64,000 nt of DNA from Endozoicomonas sp. NE40. Lineage in GTDB: Bacteria > Pseudomonadota > Gammaproteobacteria > Pseudomonadales > Endozoicomonadaceae. The DNA is taken from contig NZ_JBEWTB010000002.1 in the NCBI RefSeq assembly GCF_040549045.1, positions 4,886,501 to 4,950,500 of the forward strand, given 5' to 3'. Position numbers and translations under genes: made by a program. The notes under the pieces were generated by a model. The model was not told the origin of the DNA and did no database searches. It saw only the letters and a program-made list of their open reading frames with translations. Of this stretch, positions 17,945 to 26,711 are shown piece after piece. The first letter of the stretch is position 1. Every line of letters begins with the position of its first letter.

Positions 17945-17962
17945 ATGAAAAGGGCTTCTTAA
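17945..17962 (+). CDS. Minimal 5-codon open frame with strong ribosome site (possible leader peptide)
   Basis: ATG AAA AGG GCT TCT TAA, encoding MKRAS, follows an AGGAG at 17933-17937 with ideal 7-base spacing. It lies 65 bases before the first zor-operon gene, whose own start has only a weak GGA. A strong ribosome site on a five-codon frame is unusual. It may be a translated leader that controls the operon or the stump of a lost gene. Confidence 0.3.
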   Translation: MKRAS

Positions 17963-18026
17963 GCTAATTTTTCTAATCCCGATATATCTATTTTAAACAG
18001 ATGTTCCATGAATGGAATTGATATAA

Positions 18027-18383
18027 ATGATGCCCATCATAACTAATGAAAAGGCTCAGAGCCTACTTATAAAAATAGTACGCTTTAACCATGCATGGAA
18101 AAGCGCTCAAAGACAATTTGGGCAGAATTCCGGAATTGCTACTGCCTTACGAGATCAAAAAGCTTGCCTGCAGGCTGAATTATTGAGGCATTTTGAGGAG
18201 GCTTACCTGGCTAGTGATCAGGATGTTGAAAATGGAGAGGAGCTTTACAGCGTAAGATTGTTTCAATCTAGGAAAATTGATGGTTTGACTCGAAGTGACG
18301 TTGAGCACATGCCAGTTCGGATAGCAAAAGAACTATTTACAGAACACGAACTAAGGATGTTACTGAGGCATACTAATGACTGA
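18027..18383 (+). CDS. Small protein of unknown function, first gene of the Zorya-like operon
   Basis: 118 residues, soluble and mostly helical, with no motif I recognise (LLIKIVRFNHAWKSAQRQFG near the start; ending VRIAKELFTEHELRMLLRH). Its stop overlaps the zorA start (AATGACTGA), so the two are translationally coupled and the protein probably acts with the ZorA/ZorB motor. Classical type I and II Zorya operons start at zorA, so an extra upstream gene is unusual. No clear Shine-Dalgarno precedes ATG 18027; the 5-codon frame upstream may matter for expression. Confidence 0.6.
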   Translation: MMPIITNEKAQSLLIKIVRFNHAWKSAQRQFGQNSGIATALRDQKACLQAELLRHFEEAYLASDQDVENGEELYSVRLFQSRKIDGLTRSDVEHMPVRIAKELFTEHELRMLLRHTND

Positions 18384-20433
18384 ACTACTTTTCCAGTTGC
18401 TTAATTCCCTCGACGGACAGATTACTGTTGGGATCAGTGCTTTTATAGGTATTTGCTTTACTATAACGGTGCTGAATGAAATATGGGATAAACGAAAGGA
18501 GCTAATAGAATGGAAAAGAGTCAACAATAATTTTAGAAGTATTACTGAAAATAGCGATGAAAATTCATTATCTGATGAGTTGAAAAAGATAAAGCAGCAT
18601 TATTTTTCGCCATTACGTTCAAGTGATGGAACAGTGTTATTACGGATGCTGCCCCATGTGTTTTCTGGTCCCCCTAAACCCAGCAAACGCAGGTATATGA
18701 TTGTTGTTCTTAGCTCCGTTGGTGTTATTGGTACCTTCTGTGGAATTGTTGTTGGCTTATCCGGATTCGATGAAGCAACTGTAAGGGGAGGTGCAGATGA
18801 GATGCTGACCTCCATAATGACCTTACTTGGAGGGATGCAAACAGCCTTCTGGACTTCTTTAGTCGGTATGTCTGGCTCAGTTATGCTCTCCCTCTTCATC
18901 AATTGGCAAGAAAAGGCTCGCCGAATCAATCATAAGGCAGTTTCAGATAAATTTTTCGATCAATTTCGGCTTGAAACTCTGGCTGATTTTCTTGATCAAT
19001 TATCGGGGCAGAATCAGGAACAGTTAGCCAAAAAGCAGTTGATTGCTGCCCATAAAAGCGCTCAAGCCTCAGAAACCTTGTTGAAAATGGGTACATCTTT
19101 GGAAAAAGCTGCCCAGAACTTTGATGCTGACAAGATAGGTGAGCATATTTCAGGCTCTCTGCAAACCATTTTTGCCACTGAAATGGTTCCTGTGTTTAAG
19201 GATATAAGTCGTGAGCTAGAAGAGCTGAGAGCTATAAAACAGGATAATGGCGAAAAAGTTATTCAAGCCATTATGGCTCAGCTCCGTTCAGAAGTGATTC
19301 AACCCCTTGCAACACAAATAAAAGAAACTTCTGGATTGGTCCAGGAATCTACTAAAGCTGTATATAGCTTACAAGAAGAGCTTGGGGATATTGCGACAAA
19401 ACTAGCCAGTGCTGTTTCAACTATACAAACCTTCCAGGAAGAAACACTCGGCAGGCTTTCAGAATTTGCTCAAAAGCTACAGGGCATTTTGGGTGGATTC
19501 CAGAATGATACAAAAGTTATCCTGCAAGGTGTTGCTGACCAGCTGGATAGTGCTGTGCAGAAAAGTCTGTCTGCAATGAATGCTCAAAAAGAAGCTTTTG
19601 AGCAAAGTGTTCAACACGCAGCAGGTACATTTAAAGGAATTAGAACAGAGTTTGAACAATCCCTTGATAAGCATGCCAAGGTGCAAAAAGAAATGCTGGA
19701 TGATACTGGTCGGCGTGTCGAGGGAATACTGGACCAGAGCGCTAAGTCATATCAGGCTCAACTTGAGTCTATGGAGCAGGTAGGAAAGGCTGCTTCAGAT
19801 TTGATTGACTCATCACGGAACAATTTAGAACTTACCCTTAAGAACGTAGAACAAGTATTGGTACGAACACGCAAAACCGTTGAAGAAGAGCTAGAAAAAT
19901 TCCGGGAGGATTATCAGACAAGCTTGACGATGTTTTTCACTGAGCAGAATAATTTATTGGAAAATACGCTTGGTGAACAGCGTGATGGAATTGCTTCAGT
20001 TGTAGAGCAATGCAGTGGTGTATTCAAAGAAGAGTATGAGCGTCGGCTAGAGCTTGGTGTCAAGTTGAGCGGTCATTTGGATGAGCTTCAAAATACTGTA
20101 GATATCATAAATAAGTTAACCCAAGCTACACAAATGCTGGATGCTGCACACTTTAACCAGATAGAGCAAACAGCAAATGCTATTGGGCGACAAGTTGGCA
20201 GGTTGGAGAAGTCGTATCAAACAACATCTGAACTGTTCGGGAATTTACTAAAACAGGTTCCGGATGCTCTAAACCAATATTTTGAAAGAGCCAATACTAC
20301 ACATAATGAATACTTTACAGAAATGGATAAGGCCTCTGCCAAAATTCATAACAGGTTGTTGCAATCAGCAGAATATTTGATATCAGGAGAGCATCAAAGG
20401 CGTATTATGGATGAGGATGGAGCCAATTCGTAA
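18376..20433 (+). CDS. zorA: ZorA-like stator protein with long coiled-coil tail (Zorya anti-phage system)
   Basis: 685 residues. Three hydrophobic helices are visible at about 15-34, 107-130 (MIVVLSSVGVIGTFCGIVVG) and 150-177 (TAFWTSLVGMSGSVMLSLFI), in the MotA/ExbB/TolQ pattern. A very long charged, helical cytoplasmic tail follows (residues ~190-680), rich in Gln/Glu/Lys with motifs like QLRSEVIQPLATQIKETS. This architecture is diagnostic of ZorA, the proton-channel subunit of the Zorya defence system, whose tail transmits the signal of phage entry into the cell. The stop overlaps the next start (TAATG), giving tight coupling to zorB. Confidence 0.85.
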   Translation: MTELLFQLLNSLDGQITVGISAFIGICFTITVLNEIWDKRKELIEWKRVNNNFRSITENSDENSLSDELKKIKQHYFSPLRSSDGTVLLRMLPHVFSGPPKPSKRRYMIVVLSSVGVIGTFCGIVVGLSGFDEATVRGGADEMLTSIMTLLGGMQTAFWTSLVGMSGSVMLSLFINWQEKARRINHKAVSDKFFDQFRLETLADFLDQLSGQNQEQLAKKQLIAAHKSAQASETLLKMGTSLEKAAQNFDADKIGEHISGSLQTIFATEMVPVFKDISRELEELRAIKQDNGEKVIQAIMAQLRSEVIQPLATQIKETSGLVQESTKAVYSLQEELGDIATKLASAVSTIQTFQEETLGRLSEFAQKLQGILGGFQNDTKVILQGVADQLDSAVQKSLSAMNAQKEAFEQSVQHAAGTFKGIRTEFEQSLDKHAKVQKEMLDDTGRRVEGILDQSAKSYQAQLESMEQVGKAASDLIDSSRNNLELTLKNVEQVLVRTRKTVEEELEKFREDYQTSLTMFFTEQNNLLENTLGEQRDGIASVVEQCSGVFKEEYERRLELGVKLSGHLDELQNTVDIINKLTQATQMLDAAHFNQIEQTANAIGRQVGRLEKSYQTTSELFGNLLKQVPDALNQYFERANTTHNEYFTEMDKASAKIHNRLLQSAEYLISGEHQRRIMDEDGANS

Positions 20434-21086
20434 TGAATTTTACAAATAACAATGATTGGCAAGAAGAGCCTGATGATGGAACGGGGACTGAATGGCTTTC
20501 GGTTGCTGATTTGATGTCAGGACTTTTACTGCTTTTTGCACTGTTAATTGTAGCCGCACTTTACCAGCTAAAAACAATTCAGGAAACTTCAGAACATAAA
20601 CGTATAGTTATTATTCAGGCACTAGAGCGACAATTGAATGACAATGGAATAAATGCTGAGGTTAATCCTGAAACAGGAGATATTACCTTGCTTGATTCTG
20701 TTCTTTTTGATTTTGACAAATACTATCTAAAGCCAGAAGGCAAAGTTTTTTTGGATAAATTTATACCAGTATATGCGAATGTCATATTTAGCAACCCAGT
20801 TGTAACCGAGGAAATTGTAAGAGTTATTATTGAGGGGCATACCAGCTCTGATGGAATACGTTCCTACAACATGAACTTGAGTTCTAGAAGATCGAATAGT
20901 GTTTATCAGTACATAGATCAAATGAAAATTAACAATAAACCTGAATTTCTGAAAAAAATATCGATTTCAGGGCGAGGCTCTATGGATGCCAACCTTGAAA
21001 AAGGTCTTGCTGAAGACCGAAAGGTTGTATTTAAAATGCAATTCCGATCGGAAGAAGCATTTATGAACTTTCTTAAAGGAAGTTAA
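20433..21086 (+). CDS. zorB: ZorB-like stator protein (MotB/OmpA family)
   Basis: 217 residues. One transmembrane helix at about 25-45 (VADLMSGLLLLFALLIVAAL) contains the conserved aspartate of MotB/TolR-type proton channels just at its start. A periplasmic OmpA-like peptidoglycan-binding domain follows: DSVLFDFDKYYLKPEGK, IIEGHTSSDG, NLSSRRSNSVYQY and AEDRKVVFKM. ZorB forms the stator with ZorA and anchors it in the cell wall. Expected length for a ZorB. It overlaps zorA by one base and is followed after 5 bases by the zorC-like gene. Confidence 0.88.
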   Translation: MNFTNNNDWQEEPDDGTGTEWLSVADLMSGLLLLFALLIVAALYQLKTIQETSEHKRIVIIQALERQLNDNGINAEVNPETGDITLLDSVLFDFDKYYLKPEGKVFLDKFIPVYANVIFSNPVVTEEIVRVIIEGHTSSDGIRSYNMNLSSRRSNSVYQYIDQMKINNKPEFLKKISISGRGSMDANLEKGLAEDRKVVFKMQFRSEEAFMNFLKGS

Positions 21087-21091
21087 ATCTA

Positions 21092-22732
21092 ATGGGCAAG
21101 CTTAGCTTTAGTTCCTTTGGTCAGGCTTTGCCTTTAGAAATGCAGCTTCTAGCCCGGAAGTTGGATCAAGTACAACCAAAAGTAAATTTTGATGATCTAA
21201 TACTTCCAGTACTGCCTGCACGTGACATTGATGAATTGCTGCAAGCCATATCAGAAGACAAGGCTCAAGAAATATCATTGTTAGAATGGATCGGTCTGTT
21301 TGATGGAAAGGAGGAGTGGGATCGAAGCAATAAGAGTAAGCAACAGAAAAGTAATATTTTGATCTGGAAGCACATTTGCAAATTACCGGCTGCCAGAAGA
21401 CAAGCTATGTGGAGACTTTGTCAGTATCTGGCTGGCCGGACTGAGTTGCTTCCAAAGGGGATGGTGAATACATTTGACACATGTATCACCATCATTGAAC
21501 GAGTCGAAAGTCAGAGAACCCGCATTATTCAAGCCATAAGGAAGCGGAAAGGGTTGGGGGTAGCCATGTTAGCATTAGAAACTGGATGTAAACCGGCGCA
21601 GCTCTTTGCTAGAGTTGGCTTCCCTCCCGAGGCAGCAAAACGACTGAATTCGCTTGATTATCTTGAGCAAGCTTATAAGGAAACAGGATATAATCAGAAC
21701 TCTTCCGCTTATATAACTATTTTTAAAAAGCTATCAGTTCAAGAGCAGGATGAATCTGTCGCCAGGCTTTTAAAAGCAGGTGATAACGATAAGCTTGGAA
21801 ATATTGATAGATTATTGGAATTATTAAAAAATCGTTATAGCCCTGAGATTCAGGGAAGTCGCTGGTCTTTTTTAGATACGCAGGCAAAAAGTAGTCTCCG
21901 TGAACTTTTAGGATATGCATGGTTTACAGAGTTCAGGCGTCTTGTTTATCTTTTGGCTTCGGCAAAAGTGAGTCGGGTTACCAACCTGGATGAGAGGTCT
22001 TGCAACCAACTTAAGAAGCGAGTTACATTTTGGGAAAATTACCAAAGTCGATTAAGAAGTTTTCGAGTTTTTTTTCCTGACCGGACAGCCTATCTTGCCA
22101 GTAATCAGGGAATCAGCCTTTCTAACTATGGGGCAGTTGATGGTTTTCCAAGTATCAGTCAAGAGACAGAAGTCTGTGTACTTGAGTTTGAAAAGTATAT
22201 TATCATAGAGTTTCTTCGAGGCCATATCAGTGAGTTAAGAGTATTTGAGAAATCTTCAGGTAATGTAAATAAGCTTTTATCTTCATCTCGACTGAGCCTT
22301 CACCAGATTTTAGACTTAGAATGTAAGCATGAACATGACCATATGATTTTCTGGCAAAATTCTTGCGCCGATATGTTGAAAAATAAGTGTTCTATTATTC
22401 CAGATGATCATTTATGTAAATTCAAAATTGATGATGGTTTCTTTATTCCTTATAGTAAAAAAGGTGGACTCAGACCTTTGACTCAAGAACAAATAAACGA
22501 CAGGGAGAGCCAGCTCAGAAAGAACACTCAGCGATCAAGGAGTAAGTCATTAAAAAAAGTTGAAGATATCAATCTTCAACCTGAAGATAAATTGTATTTT
22601 AAGGAGGACTCAAACGCTTATGCTTTTGTCGATTCTGTAAGTCCCACTGAAATCGTGGTAAGGGTTTCTAATGGTACAAAATTTAACGTTCCAAAAGACC
22701 GTATTTCTGATTTGTTTTTAGGCTTCTCATAA
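21092..22732 (+). CDS. zorC: ZorC-like protein with EH-signature region
   Basis: 546 residues, close to type I ZorC (about 560). The N-terminal half is helical with LQAISEDKAQEISLLEWIGL. The stretch around residues 305-335 (RVTFWENYQSRLRSFRVFF) fits the EH_Signature motif that defines ZorC. The C-terminal ~60 residues form a small basic then strand-rich domain. ZorC is an essential cytosolic component thought to act with ZorD on invading DNA. In this operon no ZorD helicase (type I) or ZorE HNH nuclease (type II) follows; the next genes are on the other strand. Confidence is high for a Zorya accessory protein, lower for exact ZorC orthology. Confidence 0.65.
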   Translation: MGKLSFSSFGQALPLEMQLLARKLDQVQPKVNFDDLILPVLPARDIDELLQAISEDKAQEISLLEWIGLFDGKEEWDRSNKSKQQKSNILIWKHICKLPAARRQAMWRLCQYLAGRTELLPKGMVNTFDTCITIIERVESQRTRIIQAIRKRKGLGVAMLALETGCKPAQLFARVGFPPEAAKRLNSLDYLEQAYKETGYNQNSSAYITIFKKLSVQEQDESVARLLKAGDNDKLGNIDRLLELLKNRYSPEIQGSRWSFLDTQAKSSLRELLGYAWFTEFRRLVYLLASAKVSRVTNLDERSCNQLKKRVTFWENYQSRLRSFRVFFPDRTAYLASNQGISLSNYGAVDGFPSISQETEVCVLEFEKYIIIEFLRGHISELRVFEKSSGNVNKLLSSSRLSLHQILDLECKHEHDHMIFWQNSCADMLKNKCSIIPDDHLCKFKIDDGFFIPYSKKGGLRPLTQEQINDRESQLRKNTQRSRSKSLKKVEDINLQPEDKLYFKEDSNAYAFVDSVSPTEIVVRVSNGTKFNVPKDRISDLFLGFS

Positions 22733-22739
22733 GATGATT

Positions 22740-22781
22740 AAGTAAAGATGTAGCGTCGATTTATACTCACTTACAGGCGCA
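22740..22781 (+). repeat. Right copy of the 42-bp imperfect direct repeat
   Basis: Starts 7 bases after the zorC stop and ends 2 bases before the 3' end of the convergent peptidase gene. It matches 17252-17293 at 36 of 42 positions. The position between two convergent gene ends also fits a REP-type element or bidirectional hairpin. Confidence 0.6.
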
Positions 22782-22783
22782 GC

Positions 22784-23491
22784 TCAATACCCCCACCCGG
22801 AACCCCCCAGAGGCTCCCCATTCAGCAAATCCCTGCTGCGTCGCCACTGAGGTAAAAAACGATCCATATAAGCCTTGAAACGGTCGTTATGGTGCCGTTC
22901 CAGCAGGTGAACCAGCTCATGCACCAGAATATACTCCAGACACTCAACAGGCTTTTTAACCAGCTCAAGATTGATAAGAATTCTGGCCGCTGAAATATTG
23001 CAGGAACCCCAACGGGTTTTCATTTTTCGAATATGCCAGTCAGTGACCTCAACCCCGATGACCGATTGCCATTTCTGCAGTAACGGAGGGATTTGCTGTT
23101 TTAACTGCTCCCGATACCATTCCGTCAACACCTTTTCACGGTTAGCCTGACTGGTTCCGGGAGCAACGGTCAGCTGCATCCAGCGATTGTTTTTCAGCTT
23201 GAGAGAGTGTGGCCCATGCTGTTCCAACACTTCAAGGCGATAGCGTCTTCCCATAAAATAGTGGCTCTCCCCCGCAACCATTTCCCTTGGAGACTGCCTT
23301 GGCTGGGCTGCAAAAGCGGCTTGCTGTTTTCTGATCCAGGCAAGGCGGGAAATAACAGCCAGCCGGATGTTTTCGTCCGAAATGTGTTCAGGAACGGCGA
23401 TTCTAACCCGTCCATCCGGTGGGTACACAGCCAGATGCAGGTTTTTAATATCCTTGCGAACAACCTCCACAGGAATATTTCGAACCACCAT
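22784..23491 (-). CDS. YgjP-like zinc metallopeptidase of the type I R-M operon
   Basis: 235 residues from the preferred ATG at 23491 (GGAAG 8 bases upstream); a TTG at 23524 would add 11. The zinc site is clear: YILVHELVHLLERHHNDRF (HExxH plus a third His). The preceding KMKTRWGSCN block is typical of the YgjP/DUF45 (M48-like) family. Genes of this family often sit directly downstream of hsdR in type I restriction loci; the role there is not established. It is the last gene of the minus-strand hsdM-S-x-R operon and converges on zorC. Confidence 0.85.
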   Translation of the reverse strand: MVVRNIPVEVVRKDIKNLHLAVYPPDGRVRIAVPEHISDENIRLAVISRLAWIRKQQAAFAAQPRQSPREMVAGESHYFMGRRYRLEVLEQHGPHSLKLKNNRWMQLTVAPGTSQANREKVLTEWYREQLKQQIPPLLQKWQSVIGVEVTDWHIRKMKTRWGSCNISAARILINLELVKKPVECLEYILVHELVHLLERHHNDRFKAYMDRFLPQWRRSRDLLNGEPLGGSGWGY

Positions 23492-23564
23492 AAGGTTTTC
23501 TTCCGCGTTTTCTTGGGAACTCAAACAGCTATTGCCTCTTGTTGATCTCTCTCATCCATGGGTA

Positions 23565-26500
23565 TCAATAGTCACCCTGACTTTTTACCAGCTCAACAAT
23601 AGCATCCCGTTGATCGGCTCGCTCTCCCAGAGCATGTTCAATGGCTTTGCTGACTTTTTTCAACTTAAAACGCTGGTCTCGCCAACCTTCTTTTTTGGTC
23701 ATCATAACCGCCTGATCCACTTGCAGGGCCAGCGCTTCATCATGGTCAAGGTTGTCATACAATGCCCGTTTGGCGGCTGTGTCCAGTGAGTTAGGGTAGC
23801 CACCGGAACCTGTTCCTTCAGGGCTGACGATTTTGCCTGCCAGCTCCTTCACTTTTTGCAGATACTTTTCATAATCCAGAGCTTCTTTCTTGCGCTGCTT
23901 AATCAGGGCATCCAGAAGTTCAGACATTTTTTCGTAATATCTTGGGTTGTTGGCCTGTTCATCAATGATCACCTTCCGCATATTGTTCTCAATGGTTTCT
24001 GCCATTGAGTCCTTATCCTTCCGGATATTTCTGGGCAGCTTCTGTAGTTCACTTAAGTCATTTTCTACAATCAGGTCAATCAGGCCCAGCTCCTCGAAAT
24101 CCGCAATCGTTTCACTGTCATCGGCTCGAATGTAATTATCAAATAAATGACGCATAGCAGGCTCGTAGAGCTTCATATCGAGATAATCAGCGCTGGCCAG
24201 TTTGACCTCTTTGCAGACATCATCAAAATGAGTGACATCTTTCTTTATCTCTGCTATCTGCTCAGGCGTGAGACCCGCTTCAGGCATCTCATTGGCAAGG
24301 TTGGCATAGGCTCTGAGCAGTGAACCTACCGCTTTGTACAGGGCGACACGCCTGGGTTCATTTTCCTGCAAGGCGTCTTTATCACTGGTATCCGCCGCAC
24401 AGAAATAATGCAGGTAATCTCTGGTGGCTCTTGGCTCCCTGACCGGCTCACAGATCGCTTTAACAGTTTCCAGTGCCGCTTCCAGTTGCTCCCGGGCTTT
24501 TTCCAGCCGGTCTGTTAGCAGACCTTCCACATCGCTGTCATCAAACCCCTCCAAAGCACCGTCGGTGTAATCATTGATGGCGCCTTCGAGACGTTTGAAC
24601 AAATCCTTGTAATCGATGATATAACCGTATTCCTTATCATCACCATCCAGCCGGTTGACACGGCAGATCGCCTGAAACAGGCCGTGATCCTGCATCTTTT
24701 TATCGATATAGAGGTAGGTAGCCGATGGCGCATCAAACCCGGTCAGCAGTTTATCCACCACAATCAACAGGCGCATCTGTCCCGGTTCTTTGAGAAAGCG
24801 TTCCTTGACCTGAATTTCAAACTTCTCCGTCATGCCCATGGCTTTATCTTCAGGCAGGTCAAAGTGATCAGCCAGCATTTTGCGGTAGATTTCATACTGC
24901 TTAAGCTTTTCAGTCAGACCTTCACCACTCTCTTCACCCTTAATATCACTGGTGGCCGGTTTATAGCTGGTGATAATGGCACACTTGCCCTTCAGGTCGG
25001 TCTGATTGAACATTTCATAGCATTTACAGGCCTGATAGATACTTGAACAGACCAGCATGGCATTGCCATGACCATCCATCAGTCGGGGCTTGGTCTCCAT
25101 ATCCAGCAGAATATCCGCCACAATTTTTCGCAGACGATCCTGACTGGACAACACCTTCTGCATCGTGCCCCATTTCTGCTTCAACTGGCTTTTCGCCAGG
25201 GCAGAAAGCCCCTTGGTTTTTGCGTCAAACCACTCATCAACCTTGTTCTGGTTAGTGACGTTCTGGTCGATATCACGGGCTTCATAACGAAGGTCCAGTA
25301 CGACCTCATCACTCACCGCTTCATTAAATTTGTAGGTGTGAATGTAAGTACCAAAGACCTCAATGCTTTTCTTCTTATCTTTTTTCAGTAGCGGTGTACC
25401 CGTAAAACCAATAAACAGGGCACTGGGCAGAATCAGCTTCATGGCGTCGTGCAATTTGCCGGACTGGGTTCTGTGGCATTCATCCACAAAGACAAACAGC
25501 TCGCCTTTGGCTTTAAAGCCATAAGGCAGGCTCTTTTTCATAGCCTCAATAAATTCTTCCGTTGCCTTGTCATCCTCTTTCTCTGACCGACGACCAAACT
25601 TGTGAACCAACGAGCAGACCAACCACTCACCGGGGCTGTTCAGGGTGCTGATGAGTTTCTCGCCACTGGGTGCCCGGAAGATATCTTCATCCACCCCGTT
25701 AAAGACTTTTTCGATCTGTTCGTCCAGTTCCGTCCGGTCAGTAATAATCACCACACGGGCGTCTTTGATATTTTCCCTGATCCACTTGGCCAGCCAGACC
25801 ATGGTCAAACTTTTACCGGAACCCTGAGTGTGCCAGATAATGCCGCCGTTTCTGTTAGCAATACGCTTTTTAGCCGCCTGAATACCAAAGTACTGATTCT
25901 GTCGACAGGTCTTTTTAATACCGGCATCGAAGACAATAAAGTCGTGAATCAGTTCCAGAAAACGCTTCTTTTCGCACAGGCGGAGCAGGGCGCAGTCGAG
26001 GGGGTTATCAGAACGGTCACAGCCATCACCGGGCAGAAACTTATCTTCATCCGCAAGTTTTGGTGTCCAGGACGGATTTTGCTCTTTCCAGCTCAGATAA
26101 AACTTTTCCGGTGTTTCGATGGTTCCGTAGCGCAGCCCTTCCGTATCATTCCCCGCCATCACCAGTTGCTGGGTGGCGTAGAAATTACGGATAAAGTCTT
26201 TTTTCTGATTATCCAGATTCTGTCGTATGCCTTCGCCAATGGAGACTTTCGAGCGTTTCAGTTCCAACACACCCAAGGCAATACCGTTCACATAGATAAC
26301 AATATCCGGTCGCTTATTGTTGACACCCTTAATGGAAACTTCTTCAGCAATAGCGAAATGGTTGTTCTCCGGATGCTTCCAGTCAACCAACCAGACCGTC
26401 TGGTTTTGTTCTCCTGCGCCTTCCTTAACCTTTACGCCGTATCGCAGCAGCCGGTAAACCTCTTTGTTGGCATCATAAAGGTTTTTCCCTTCGCCAAGCG

Positions 26501-26711
26501 CCGCCCCCTTATTCAACTCCCGCAGGGCTTTATTAATCAGTGTGCCGTTATATCCCTGTCTGGAGAGGAAGGTGGTCAACAGACCTTCCTCTATATTGCG
26601 GTTATTCTCCCGGGGCTCCCAGTTGCCCAGATAACCATAATCCAGATGATCCTGAAATAGCTGGACAACACGATCCTGAGTTGCCCGTTCCTTTTGGCCG
26701 ACGGTGTTCAT
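23565..26711 (-). CDS. hsdR: Type I restriction enzyme, R subunit (endonuclease / DNA translocase)
   Basis: 1048 residues, usual HsdR length. The N-terminal nuclease is seen as NKRPDIVIYVNGIALGVLELKR (D...E-x-K, about residues 130-155). The motor has TQGSGKSLTMVWLA (Walker A, about 295), VDECHR (DEAD box II), GFTGTP (motif III) and ICRVNRLD (motif VI region). The helical C-terminus should bind the M2S complex. HsdR cuts unmodified DNA after ATP-driven translocation. Start ATG at 26711 with GGAGG upstream; it overlaps the stop of the DUF1016 gene (TAATG), showing coupling. All key residues are intact, so the enzyme should be active. Confidence 0.95.
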   Translation of the reverse strand: MNTVGQKERATQDRVVQLFQDHLDYGYLGNWEPRENNRNIEEGLLTTFLSRQGYNGTLINKALRELNKGAALGEGKNLYDANKEVYRLLRYGVKVKEGAGEQNQTVWLVDWKHPENNHFAIAEEVSIKGVNNKRPDIVIYVNGIALGVLELKRSKVSIGEGIRQNLDNQKKDFIRNFYATQQLVMAGNDTEGLRYGTIETPEKFYLSWKEQNPSWTPKLADEDKFLPGDGCDRSDNPLDCALLRLCEKKRFLELIHDFIVFDAGIKKTCRQNQYFGIQAAKKRIANRNGGIIWHTQGSGKSLTMVWLAKWIRENIKDARVVIITDRTELDEQIEKVFNGVDEDIFRAPSGEKLISTLNSPGEWLVCSLVHKFGRRSEKEDDKATEEFIEAMKKSLPYGFKAKGELFVFVDECHRTQSGKLHDAMKLILPSALFIGFTGTPLLKKDKKKSIEVFGTYIHTYKFNEAVSDEVVLDLRYEARDIDQNVTNQNKVDEWFDAKTKGLSALAKSQLKQKWGTMQKVLSSQDRLRKIVADILLDMETKPRLMDGHGNAMLVCSSIYQACKCYEMFNQTDLKGKCAIITSYKPATSDIKGEESGEGLTEKLKQYEIYRKMLADHFDLPEDKAMGMTEKFEIQVKERFLKEPGQMRLLIVVDKLLTGFDAPSATYLYIDKKMQDHGLFQAICRVNRLDGDDKEYGYIIDYKDLFKRLEGAINDYTDGALEGFDDSDVEGLLTDRLEKAREQLEAALETVKAICEPVREPRATRDYLHYFCAADTSDKDALQENEPRRVALYKAVGSLLRAYANLANEMPEAGLTPEQIAEIKKDVTHFDDVCKEVKLASADYLDMKLYEPAMRHLFDNYIRADDSETIADFEELGLIDLIVENDLSELQKLPRNIRKDKDSMAETIENNMRKVIIDEQANNPRYYEKMSELLDALIKQRKKEALDYEKYLQKVKELAGKIVSPEGTGSGGYPNSLDTAAKRALYDNLDHDEALALQVDQAVMMTKKEGWRDQRFKLKKVSKAIEHALGERADQRDAIVELVKSQGDY

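Noticed and set aside
23367..23789. Plus-strand frame spanning the hsdR/peptidase border
   Set aside because: Antisense to two genes with clear motifs and good starts; no support of its own.
25602..26660. Long open frame (352 codons) on the plus strand
   Set aside because: It is fully antisense to hsdR, which has all its motifs; the frame has no recognisable domain and no ribosome site. It arises from the codon bias of hsdR.
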